From: Halogranum amylolyticum | GTDB lineage: Archaea; Halobacteriota; Halobacteria; Halobacteriales; Haloferacaceae | Assembly: GCF_900110465.1 (NCBI RefSeq) | Contig: NZ_FODV01000032.1 | Span: forward strand, 1 to 32,047 | Length of the DNA stretch: 32,047 nt | Direction of reading: 5' to 3' | Shown here: positions 16,475-24,389 of the stretch, in pieces | Layout: every line of letters begins with the position of its first letter | Numbering within the stretch: the stretch's first letter is position 1 | Notes under the pieces: generated by a model | What the model was told of the DNA's origin: nothing | The model's database searches: none | The model's input: the letters and a program-made list of their open reading frames with translations, nothing else | Program-made: the position numbers and the translations under genes

Positions 16475-16785
16475 CTGACTTCCTCCCACGACTGAAGTCG
16501 TGGGGTTGCCCCGTCACAGACGGGGCCGCCCCACGTCGGGAGGTTCGCAGGTCCGCTCTATCCGCATCCGAGAGCGACCTGCGTTCAGGGCCGAGCCAGT
16601 TCGGCCCCCGACCGAGATAGCGGGCTTCATCTACCCCGCCCACCGCAGGACGGGTGCATATCCTTACCTCGGACTCGGTATCCCTCCCGTTCCGGAACGG
16701 GATACCGGTATGGTAGTGGGTGACATTCATCAAATTCCTGTCGGATTCATCCCACGACTGAAGTCGTTGGCTTTCTCCTCGACAG
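16475..16785 (-). mobile_element. Remnant or MITE of an IS200/IS605 (IS1341-type) element
   Basis: Two nearly identical 20-bp hairpins, CCCACGACTGAAGTCGTGGG at 16485-16504 and the same with one change at 16751-16770, stand 266 bp apart as direct repeats. Hairpins of this kind with CTTCCTC/CTTTCTCCTC flanks mark the ends of haloarchaeal IS200/IS605-type elements, as far as I recall. Read on the minus strand, the left end is near 16785 and the right end near 16475. Inside are a GCCCCGTC/GACGGGGC stem (16508-16526) and a 16-bp palindrome (16686-16701). I find no recognisable tnpA or tnpB, so this is non-autonomous or an internal-deletion remnant. Exact ends are estimates. Confidence 0.6.
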
Positions 16786-16859
16786 CGTATAGCACGGCAG
16801 GGCCGTCACCGCGGAGACAAGACTGTCGGTCGTCACTGCGGAGGTGACATCGGGCACTC

Positions 16860-18800
16860 TCAGACGGAACGACACAGCTTGACGTCGCCGTTGGAGTACA
16901 CCGTCTCGTGGCGGCCGCTACAGATGACGCCCTCCTCTATCGGGTAGATACGCTGTGTACCCATCCCGGTGCGGAAAACGGGCGCACCGGTCCGCTGGTA
17001 CTCCCGATAGAGCACTTCGTCGTGTGAGGCGACGCCGTCGGGCGGTATTCGCGCCGTCCCGAACCGCGGTTCGCCGTGTGGGTTCAGGAGCGAGGTGTAC
17101 GGGTGGTCGGTGTAGATGGGATCGGTCGGACTTCCCGTGGTGGTGTCGAGGACAGTGTCGCGAGCGGCCAGCTCCTGTTCTGTGAAGCTGTAGCGAGGGC
17201 GGTCGTTCTCCATCATCGGGCTGTCGACAGTCGCCTTCGGCGAGGCGATCATCACCATCGGGAACGCATAGAGGATCACGAGGAGGAGGACGAGAAACAC
17301 CTTCGGGGAGAGCCCTCGCTGGAGGTACTCGAACCCGACGGCGGACAGCACGGCCATCCCGGCGTAGAGGAAGGCGAACCAGCGTCCCGAGAGGAACGTC
17401 CCGATGCCGACGAGCGGCGGGACGAGCGTGAACAACGTCATCAACACGACGGCGACGACGAGCGTGAGCACTGCCTGGTTCGTGCGGCCGCGTCGGAGCG
17501 CGTACAGCGATCCGACGGTGGTCCCGAAGAGCAACAGCAGGAAGCCGATGGTGTCGAAGTTGAGCACGACGAACTCGAGGAACGTCGGTGCCGCCCCGCC
17601 CGCACCGCCGCCACCGCCTCCGCCACCGCTCGCGGCCCCGGCGACGTCGCTGAGTCCGCCACCGATCGAGTTCCAGAAGAAGAGGAACGCCGTCTTCAGG
17701 AACGGTTGACCGTAATAAGGAGTGAGACTCCAAATGAGCGTCAGCAGGCCGAGATTGAAGGCGAAGTAGCCGCCGAAGGGGATGGCCCCGGACCGATCGA
17801 GGTCGAAGCCGTCGTCACCGCCGAGCTGACGGTCGAACAACCCCGCGCGGATGCCGAGGCGGGTGACCCATCCCGCCAGCAGCAGGACGAGTGTGATGAA
17901 CGACGACACCTGGTGGGTGAACGCCTGGGCGACGAAGAAGAAAAGCAGGAGGAACGTCTCGCCGAGCCCCGTCGGCTGTTGCATGACACGGACGACGAGA
18001 TACAGCACCGCGAGGAAGAAGGCGAGTCCCAAGCTCGTCGGAATGAGGTGGATGCTCCACCGGATAACGGAGTCGCTGAACGCGTAGAGAGCGGTGGCGA
18101 ACAGCGCCCAGCGCGTCGGCACGAGCGTCCGGCTCAGAAGGTAGACGAAGAAGACGAACAACGGCATCGTGACCCCCAAGGAGAGATACAGCGCGGTCCG
18201 AAGCGAGACGTCCGCGAACAGCGCAGTCGTCCCGACGAGCAGGTGGTACAGCGGCGCCATCACGTACTTCGTCTGTCCCATCCCGCCGATCGAGTTGGCC
18301 GACAGCATTCCCTGGGTGAACTCGGGGATATGGACCCAGACGTCGATGCCGACGAACCCGGGCGTGGTCAGCAGCGAGCTGAACCTGACGACGCCGGCGA
18401 AGACGAGGATCTGACCGAGGACGACGCCGGGGTGGAGGTCAGCGTCGTCGACGAACAGCACCTGCGCGAGGACGAGCGTCCCGAGTGCGGCCGCGGCGAC
18501 GTAGAACAGACCGGTCCGACGCCCCTGCGTGTGAGCCAGGAGCACCAGCGCCGCCGACCCGAAGACGACGATCGGCGGTAACAGATGTGCGGCCACTCGG
18601 GGGAGCCTGAACGGGCGTGTCGCCGTCTGACGCCGCGTCGCGAAGAGATAGACGGCACTCGCCCCCCCGACGACGACCGGGATGGTCTGGGCGTAGATGT
18701 GCGAGACGAACAGCTGGAGCGGTAACAGTGCGAGGGCGGCGACGATACCGAGCACCGCTGCGAGACGATCGTACGCGCGAAACCGTGTACCGATGCCCAT
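16860..18800 (-). CDS. Large polytopic membrane protein, GT-C glycosyltransferase-like
   Basis: A 646-residue protein with roughly 13 hydrophobic helices over residues 10-520, then a soluble extracytoplasmic C-terminal part (about 525-646). An early loop (about 150-165) has PGFVGIDVWVHIPEFTQGML, in the place where GT-C enzymes keep their acidic catalytic loop. Near residue 385 there is a glycine-rich segment (AASGGGGGGGGAGGAAP). The pattern resembles archaeal membrane glycosyltransferases of the GT39/oligosaccharyltransferase-like group that use lipid-linked sugars, but I see no definitive signature. It could also be an uncharacterised membrane protein. It lies close to a beta-helix protein and a deacetylase lipoprotein, which supports a glycan role. 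The ATG at 18800 has no clear TATA nearby. Confidence 0.7.
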   Translation of the reverse strand: MGIGTRFRAYDRLAAVLGIVAALALLPLQLFVSHIYAQTIPVVVGGASAVYLFATRRQTATRPFRLPRVAAHLLPPIVVFGSAALVLLAHTQGRRTGLFYVAAAALGTLVLAQVLFVDDADLHPGVVLGQILVFAGVVRFSSLLTTPGFVGIDVWVHIPEFTQGMLSANSIGGMGQTKYVMAPLYHLLVGTTALFADVSLRTALYLSLGVTMPLFVFFVYLLSRTLVPTRWALFATALYAFSDSVIRWSIHLIPTSLGLAFFLAVLYLVVRVMQQPTGLGETFLLLFFFVAQAFTHQVSSFITLVLLLAGWVTRLGIRAGLFDRQLGGDDGFDLDRSGAIPFGGYFAFNLGLLTLIWSLTPYYGQPFLKTAFLFFWNSIGGGLSDVAGAASGGGGGGGGAGGAAPTFLEFVVLNFDTIGFLLLLFGTTVGSLYALRRGRTNQAVLTLVVAVVLMTLFTLVPPLVGIGTFLSGRWFAFLYAGMAVLSAVGFEYLQRGLSPKVFLVLLLVILYAFPMVMIASPKATVDSPMMENDRPRYSFTEQELAARDTVLDTTTGSPTDPIYTDHPYTSLLNPHGEPRFGTARIPPDGVASHDEVLYREYQRTGAPVFRTGMGTQRIYPIEEGVICSGRHETVYSNGDVKLCRSV

Positions 18801-19182
18801 CGTCAGAGAGAGGGGAGAGCGGGAGATGTTGCTCCCACGGTGGGGAGGTAACGAGCCGACACGGGCGAGCGGAACGTCGCGCCGGAGAGCACTTGAACCG
18901 GCTCTGCGGTCCGTTCGGTCACGCTGACGCCAGAGAGGGACACACTCCAGATGATGCTCACCAGATATCGCTCCTTGTTCGGCTTTCGTGACTCTCCAGT
19001 TTGGTTATAAGCAGAGTAAACAGTACTCTCGGAGCGAGCGACACTTGGCGGAAGCGGGCAACAGTGCAACGAATCCGCCTTATCAGGTGCGTAAGACCGC
19101 TTACAGCCGGGTAACGACTGTCAGTTACGAAATGGTTAGCTGTGGTTCAAGTGTCGGAAGAGGGTTTCACCGGACGAGGAGT
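18801..19182. other. Divergent intergenic region
   Basis: No gene I can support. It contains the palindromic TATA-like GGTTATAAGC at 19003-19012, readable on either strand; on the minus strand it would give the membrane protein at 18800 a leader of about 175 nt. The plus-strand gene probably starts at the end of the gap, 19183. Confidence 0.4.
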
Positions 19183-20517
19183 ATGGCTGGCAAGCCACTA
19201 CGGAAAGACAGCACAGACACCCGCAGACTGAGTCGCCGCAAGTTCGTCGAAACGACGGGTGCGGCGACGGTTGCCGGGGCTACGGGGGGAGTGGCCTCTG
19301 CGGCGACCGAACGGCGAGACACCGACGCCGTCGAGTCAGTCGAGACAGCGGCCGTCGAGAGCGTCGAACCGAGCGTCGGTTCGCTCGGCGGCCGCCTCAT
19401 CGTCGGCGACGGCGGCTACGCGACCATCACGGACGCCTGGGCCGCCGCGGAGGACGGCGACGCCGTCTACGTCCACTCGTCGTACGACGCGCAGCAGGCC
19501 GGCGAGGAGTTCCCGATCGTCCTGAACGACGAGGAGAAAGAGGTGACGTTGACCGGCGGCCACCCCTCGGGGTCGGTGATCGACGCCGGCGACGTCGACG
19601 AGAACGTCGTCGAGGTGCTCGGTCGCGGTCACAACGACTACCGAAACAGTCCGGCCGTCCAGAACCTCAAGATCGTCGGGGGCAACGTCGGCCTCAGAAT
19701 CCGCGCCGCTCCCTACTCGTCGTACAAGGACATCGTCTTTTGGGACACGAACTCCCACGGCGTCGCCGTCGACGAATACTCCGACGAGACCGGTCACAAG
19801 GGGTCGTTCGGCGTCACCTTCCGCAACGTGATCGCGTGGAACTGCGGCGGCAACGGGTTCCGCCTCGACACCGACGCACGTCCGCACAGTACGTCCTTCT
19901 TCGGCTGTCACTCGGAGTTCAACGACGGCTACGGCGTCATGCTTCGTGGGTTCTCGAGTCGCATCTACGGCGGGACGATACAGAACAACGGGCAGTACGG
20001 CGTCGACGCCCGCGGCGGTGCCGGACAGCTACTCAGCGCAGTCTACTTCGAAGGCAACGGCACCCGACAGACGTCGCCGATCGACGTGTACGCGACCGGG
20101 TCGGCCGCCGGTCTCACCGTCGACGGCTGTTACTTCCAGGGGAACTTCGCCCGTGACTTCGAGAACAGCCACGAGCAGGCCTACACGGCCATTGCACTCG
20201 ACGGGACGATACACACCTCGGTGAAGAACTGTACGTACCGGAACTACGACTCCGCGTTCGTGCTGGCGATCAGCACGACCGACCTCGACGTCCACTGTTC
20301 CTCCCACTGTGGGCTCGACGAGACCGCCTTCCTCGAACAGCGAGGCGACGAGCGGACGCGGAGTAACGGCATCGTCCAGGAGACCGACCTCTCGAGCGTC
20401 GACGGGACGCGTCGAGGAGATATCGGCGTCCACGACGGCGCCGGCGGTTCACCGTGGGGGCTGTGCCTCTGGAACGGCAGTCGCTGGGTCAGCACGATGG
20501 ACGGACAGGGGCTCTGA
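19183..20517 (+). CDS. Tat-exported right-handed parallel beta-helix protein
   Basis: A 444-residue protein. The N-terminus holds the Tat motif SRRKFVETTGAATVAG and a cleavage-like ASA, so it is probably secreted folded. The mature part starts with a pectate-lyase-like GDGGYATITDAWAAAEDGD, followed by repeating beta-helix rungs: SGSVIDAGDVDENVVEV, GGNVGLRIRAAPYSSYKDIV, NCGGNGFRLDTDARP, NDGYGVMLRGFSSRI, NNGQYGVDARGGAGQ. Such proteins bind or cleave polysaccharides, or act as surface structural proteins. The upstream frame is open to 18988 but the ATG at 19183, preceded by GAGGAG, places the signal peptide correctly. The catalytic residues cannot be assigned. Its neighbours point to extracellular polysaccharide metabolism. 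Confidence 0.85.
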   Translation: MAGKPLRKDSTDTRRLSRRKFVETTGAATVAGATGGVASAATERRDTDAVESVETAAVESVEPSVGSLGGRLIVGDGGYATITDAWAAAEDGDAVYVHSSYDAQQAGEEFPIVLNDEEKEVTLTGGHPSGSVIDAGDVDENVVEVLGRGHNDYRNSPAVQNLKIVGGNVGLRIRAAPYSSYKDIVFWDTNSHGVAVDEYSDETGHKGSFGVTFRNVIAWNCGGNGFRLDTDARPHSTSFFGCHSEFNDGYGVMLRGFSSRIYGGTIQNNGQYGVDARGGAGQLLSAVYFEGNGTRQTSPIDVYATGSAAGLTVDGCYFQGNFARDFENSHEQAYTAIALDGTIHTSVKNCTYRNYDSAFVLAISTTDLDVHCSSHCGLDETAFLEQRGDERTRSNGIVQETDLSSVDGTRRGDIGVHDGAGGSPWGLCLWNGSRWVSTMDGQGL

Positions 20518-20572
20518 TCGGGCGACTGTCGTCTGTGAAATCCGAGAGTTCTTATGTTAGGTACTATATCAG

Positions 20573-20935
20573 ATGAACGATATCCGGACCGATCCCATGA
20601 CCGAAGTTGACGAAGACGGCTCGCGGAGGCAGGCCGCATCGACGGCAGACCGCGACGTCTACAGCGTCCAGCACGACTGGACGGACGAGACATCGCTCGT
20701 GACGACTGTCGTCAAGGCCGTGTCGGCCGTCGCTGGCGTCCGCCCGCCCGATCTCGAGCCGCTGTACTCCGTGGTGAACACCGACGCGCTCGAACGGCTG
20801 TTTCGGCCGACCGACGACGGACCCCGACCCACCGAAAGCGTCGTCCGCTTCCCGGTATCGGGACACGACGTCACCGTCTACGGCGACGGCGTCGTCGTCG
20901 TCGAGGCACCGAGCTACGACGACTCGAAGCCGTGA
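20573..20935 (+). CDS. HalOD1 output-domain protein
   Basis: A 120-residue protein. After a charged N-terminus (about 1-35), residues about 38-112 match the HalOD1 pattern: LVTTVVKAVSAVAGVRPPDLEPLYSVVNTDALERLF, then VVRFPVSGHDVTVYGDGVVVV. HalOD1 is a haloarchaeal domain found alone or attached to sensor proteins; its function is not known, though it is often tied to signalling. An AT-rich TTCTTATGTTA at about 20549-20558 precedes the ATG at 20573; the ATG at 20597 is an alternative. It stands alone on the plus strand. Confidence 0.88.
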   Translation: MNDIRTDPMTEVDEDGSRRQAASTADRDVYSVQHDWTDETSLVTTVVKAVSAVAGVRPPDLEPLYSVVNTDALERLFRPTDDGPRPTESVVRFPVSGHDVTVYGDGVVVVEAPSYDDSKP

Positions 20936-21109
20936 GGCGACGTCGACGCCGCTCGACCGTCGACTGTCGCCCGAACCGTGAACCGACCACCGGCTCGTGT
21001 CGATCGGGGTGTAGACCGACTACCTGCTCGTATCGATCGACGGGTGCGACGGCTCGAAGACGGAACGTGCGGAGACGATCAGAGAAGGGACTACAGTCGC
21101 GGACGGTTC

Positions 21110-21319
21110 TCAGCGCATCTCCTCGACGGCGACGTACGAGTCGCGTTTCCCGGAGATCCACTGCGACCCGATGTCGTCACCCGACGGTTCGAAAATGACG
21201 ACCTCGTCGGGGTCGAGTTCGTCGGCGAGTGTCGGATCTCGCGGGTTGAACGTGAATTCGAGCGCGTAGTCTGGCCATTCCTTCTGTGTGACGCCGTGTG
21301 TTGTCTCAGCGTAGCTCAT
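21110..21319 (-). CDS. Small haloarchaeal hypothetical protein
   Basis: A 69-residue acidic protein from the ATG at 21319; a GTG at 21355 would add 12 residues. It reads MSYAETTHGVTQ and continues with WPDYALEFTFNPRDPTLADEL, DEVVIFEP and ends SYVAVEEMR. The acidic residues and regular spacing of hydrophobic and aromatic residues are protein-like. I recognise it as the type of small protein seen near HalOD1 genes, but cannot name a domain with confidence. The gene-free spacers at 20936-21109 and 21320-21573 hold nothing else that I can see. Confidence 0.65.
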   Translation of the reverse strand: MSYAETTHGVTQKEWPDYALEFTFNPRDPTLADELDPDEVVIFEPSGDDIGSQWISGKRDSYVAVEEMR

Positions 21320-21573
21320 ATCACACTCCGTCTCTGTAACGAATCTCTCGGTCACCCGTGCCCGTGTTCATCCTTCCCACCCTGCGTTCGCGTCTAGTCA
21401 GTATCTACGATGGTTTAATTCCTTTGATACCGATAAGTTTTCAACAGACGGGTTCAGGCGGGAGCCTCGAACCGAACGAGTCGAACCAACCAGGGATTCG
21501 AATCGAGCGAGGTGGCCGGAGAGAACGGCGAGCGCTGTCGACTGCGTGGACTCGCGTGGTGTCGTAGTGTCGG

Positions 21574-22302
21574 TTAGCCGAACACCGACTCGTTACCGGA
21601 GTCGGACGTCGTCTGCGTCGGCTTCGACGTCGTTGTGGTGGTCGTCTGTGTCAATTCCGGCGTCGACGTCGTCTGCGTCGGCTCCGACGTCGTTGTGGTG
21701 GTCGTCTGTATCGATTCCGGCGTCGATGTCGTCTGCGTCGGCTTCGGCGTCGTTGCGGTGGTCGTCTGCGTCGACTCCGACGTGGGTTCGGTTGTCGTCT
21801 GCGTCGGCTTCGGCGTCGACGTCGTCTGCGACCCGTCGTCGGAGTTCTGATCGTTGGATCCGGACGGGTCGGACGTCGTCTGGTTGGCCCCCGTCGTTGT
21901 GGTCTCGGAGTCCGACGTCCCTTTCTCCGTCTGGGTCGGGTCGGAGGTCTGCGTCGGCTGGGACGACTCGGTCGTCTCCGGGGCTGGCGTGGGTGTGGCG
22001 TCGTCGACGCCGTCGGCCATCGGCGTCTCCGTCATCGTGTCGTTGGTGGGGGCCGGGGTGATGCTTCCCGCTCCTGGGATGCCGAGAACGATCGCGACAC
22101 CGCCGAGAAAGAAGAGGACGCCCGCCAGAAGCAGCCCGAGCTGTATCATTCGACCGCCGCCGTCGGCCGCTCTCCGGAAGACGCCGGTCACGGACGTCGA
22201 CAGAGACGACCACAGCGAGTCCTCCGAGCGACGCCGCTCGCTCCGGCGACGCGCCCCTCCACCAGTAGTTGCTACGTCGGGTCGTAGAGTTGCAGTCGAC
22301 AT
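21574..22302 (-). CDS. Membrane-anchored Thr/Ser-rich stalk protein
   Basis: A 242-residue protein. The N-terminal 50 residues are basic and cytoplasmic-looking (GGGARRRSERRRSED). One strong transmembrane helix follows (about 53-75, IQLGLLLAGVLFFLGGVAIV), ending in GIPGAGSITP. The remaining 165 residues are Thr/Ser/Pro-rich with repeated PTQTTST and PTQTTTTTTS blocks, probably an O-glycosylated extracellular stalk. The helix plus GIPG boundary resembles the extra helix and tail of the flippase at the left edge. The ATG at 22302 is preferred over the GTG at 22326, which would lie too close to the AT-rich element near 22335. No catalytic domain. Confidence 0.75.
   Translation of the reverse strand: MSTATLRPDVATTGGGARRRSERRRSEDSLWSSLSTSVTGVFRRAADGGGRMIQLGLLLAGVLFFLGGVAIVLGIPGAGSITPAPTNDTMTETPMADGVDDATPTPAPETTESSQPTQTSDPTQTEKGTSDSETTTTGANQTTSDPSGSNDQNSDDGSQTTSTPKPTQTTTEPTSESTQTTTATTPKPTQTTSTPESIQTTTTTTSEPTQTTSTPELTQTTTTTTSKPTQTTSDSGNESVFG
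21601..21780. repeat. Three 60-bp tandem repeats
   Basis: Units at 21601-21660, 21661-21720 and 21721-21780 align base for base with only a few substitutions; most include GTCGTCTGCGTCGGCTTCG and GTTGTGGTGGTCGTCTG. They encode 20-residue Thr-rich units of the stalk protein. A partial fourth unit follows. Confidence 0.95.
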
Positions 22303-23185
22303 CGTATGCTCTACCCGGTAATTCACAGACAGGGACCATTATTACCCGGTTGATAAGGCGACAGCGTCGCTGTATCGGCGGTTTTCGAGTCGACAGAGAC
22401 CGCCGACGGACGCGACAGGCTCGACCGTTTCCCGTCGTTACTCGCGAACGTCGACCGATCGACCCGTCCGATCGGTTCGACGCGGGCGACGGGGTTCGCT
22501 CGACGGTCGTGAAGAGGGAAGCGACGTCGTACGGGACAGAGATGTCGTGCGGGGTTAGACGGTCTGGGGCCGACCACAGACGCGACGAGACGGAGCTCGA
22601 AGCAGGAAGGTTCTCGAAGCAGAGGCTCCCGCGGAGAGCGACTCAGGTTGAAGGCGAACACCGCTGCCCGACGCAGGGCGCTGTCTCTGGAGAGCAGGCT
22701 CGTCGAGAACGGCGGTGCGACTCGGAGCACGGTGACAGCAGTGGTTCGGAGTATAGCGGCAGTAGCGACCGGAGCGCTGGCGACGGTAACGACTCGGCGT
22801 GTCGTGCGGTGTGAAGAACGAAACGGTGGGGAGGGGTGGCTGGCAAGGGGATGGGAGGAGGGACCCCTCTGTTCCGTCTCGACCCGTGCAGTCTGACACC
22901 CCTCGAACTGAGAGGCGTCACTACCTACTCTGTCTGCTAGTAGTTTAGTTACTGGCTCCGTAAGTGCGGCACTCCCGAGATAAGGGAATACAAAAGCCAT
23001 CGGAAAAGTAGTAAGTCCAGATTTCGACGACAGCGACCCGGTTTCTCAGTCGAATACGTTCGAAGACGGGGAGGGGTAGCAACAGTTTACACCGTTGCAA
23101 CGACCACCTCAACAGTCCCGACGGGGGAGATGGTGTCGAAACCGCCTGACAGAGCGGTGACGAGACCCTCAGGTGACGGGTCCGA
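22303..23185. other. Gene-poor stretch of about 880 bp
   Basis: It holds the promoter area of the stalk protein (AT-rich ATTATTACC at about 22338) and a second AT-rich patch at about 22935-23020. Frames open here on both strands encode Arg/Ser/Pro-rich sequence that does not look like halophilic protein, so I call no gene. A degraded gene or non-coding RNA cannot be excluded. Confidence 0.4.
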
Positions 23186-24220
23186 TCAGGGGACGCTCAG
23201 TCCGTCGGCCGTCCCCCACAGACCGCGGCCGTCCTGCTGTGCAGTCCGGGTCGTCTCGAGGTGCGACTCCCGGTCGGGATGGTCGGTGTCGGTCGCGCGG
23301 GCGACCCCTCGCCGGAGCAACGCTCGGTTGACGTCCGTCCCCTCGACGGAGACGACCGCCGCACGGACGTCGTCGTACTCGGCGGTGGTGGCGTAGTCGT
23401 CGACCGTGGGAGGGGCCGAGTCGACGAACCGGAGCCGAACCGACTGGTCGGCGACGAGCTGTCGGAGCGTCCCCCGGGCGACCCACCCCCAGGCGTACAG
23501 ATACGTCCGACCGGCACCGCTGTCAGGAACGCCGACGAACTCCTCGGGGTCGCCGCCGCCGTAGAGATCCGGGGCGTCGACACCGACCAGGTCGACGAGA
23601 CCCGTCGACCCGTCGGCGTAGGCGACGCGGATCGTGTCGCCGTCGACGACGCGGCGCACCTCGGCAGTCGTCTCGGAACTCGAGTCGGTCGGAGCAGTGT
23701 CGGTCGACGTGGAACCGGTCGGATCGGTCGGAGTAGCGTCAGCCGAAGTGGTGTCTGTCGAGGGTGTCGCGGTCTGCGTGGGCGCCGCCGACGTCGACTG
23801 CTCCCTCGCCGGCGACGGACCAGCTGATCCACCCGAGGAGGGAGCAGGTGCGGGAGCTGGAGCGGGTGCGGGTTCCGCCGCGACTGGCGTCTCGGTCGGG
23901 ATCGGCGTCGCTGCCGGCGTCCCCGCCGGGGTGGTCGTCGACGCCGTCGGTGGATCGGTCGGCGACGGTGGCGGCGAGGATGTCTCGGGACCCGTCCCGC
24001 GAGGCTGCCCGCGCGGTGCCTGACTCACCGAACCACTCGTCGTCCCCGGTGCTGGCGCCAGTGTCGACTCGGCACTTGCATCATCCACGGCCGTCGGTCC
24101 CGACCGGTTCTGCTCCGTCGCCGGCGACTCTGACGTCGGGAGCGAACCGACGCAGCCGGCAGTCACGAGCGTAATTGCGAGTGCGACCGTTAGGAGCACG
24201 GACCGATGGTCTCTACGCAC
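23186..24220 (-). CDS. Lipoprotein with staphylococcal-nuclease-like C-terminal domain
   Basis: A 344-residue protein. A signal peptide ends at lipobox VTAGC (residue about 23). Residues about 25-215 are a Ser/Thr/Pro/Ala linker, including EPAPAPAPAPAPSSGG. The C-terminal 130 residues show the SNase pattern: RRVVDGDTIRV, LVDLVGVDAPDLYG, EYDDVRAAVVSVEG, VNRALLRRGVARA and GRGLWG. Compared with staphylococcal nuclease, the calcium-type Asp residues and the later Arg are kept, but the first catalytic Arg is Asp and the Glu is Asp. A surface-tethered nuclease or a non-catalytic nucleic-acid-binding domain are both possible. The GTG at 24220 is favoured over 24232 because a TATA-like TGCTTATCG lies about 25-30 nt upstream. 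Confidence 0.82.
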   Translation of the reverse strand: MRRDHRSVLLTVALAITLVTAGCVGSLPTSESPATEQNRSGPTAVDDASAESTLAPAPGTTSGSVSQAPRGQPRGTGPETSSPPPSPTDPPTASTTTPAGTPAATPIPTETPVAAEPAPAPAPAPAPSSGGSAGPSPAREQSTSAAPTQTATPSTDTTSADATPTDPTGSTSTDTAPTDSSSETTAEVRRVVDGDTIRVAYADGSTGLVDLVGVDAPDLYGGGDPEEFVGVPDSGAGRTYLYAWGWVARGTLRQLVADQSVRLRFVDSAPPTVDDYATTAEYDDVRAAVVSVEGTDVNRALLRRGVARATDTDHPDRESHLETTRTAQQDGRGLWGTADGLSVP

Positions 24221-24389
24221 ATCACTACTCACGGACCGCCTTCGATAAGCATTCGCTGAGTGACCTGTTAGTGGGTGTGGTGTGCCACAGGTAAGTCGTC
24301 GCAGTCGCCGTGAGTCCTAGTTCGAACGGGAGAGGTGGAAAAAGAGCCGTCGTTCGTCGAAGACGGACCGGTTTCGAGAGAGAAGCGGG

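Noticed and set aside
17076..18581. Long plus-strand open frame (501 codons) opposite the GT-C-like gene
   Set aside because: Extremely charged translation typical of the antisense of a hydrophobic membrane protein in GC-rich DNA.
22323..23000. 225-codon minus-strand frame
   Set aside because: Ser/Arg/Pro-rich with no acidic bias, unlike halophilic proteins, and overlaps an equally open plus frame.
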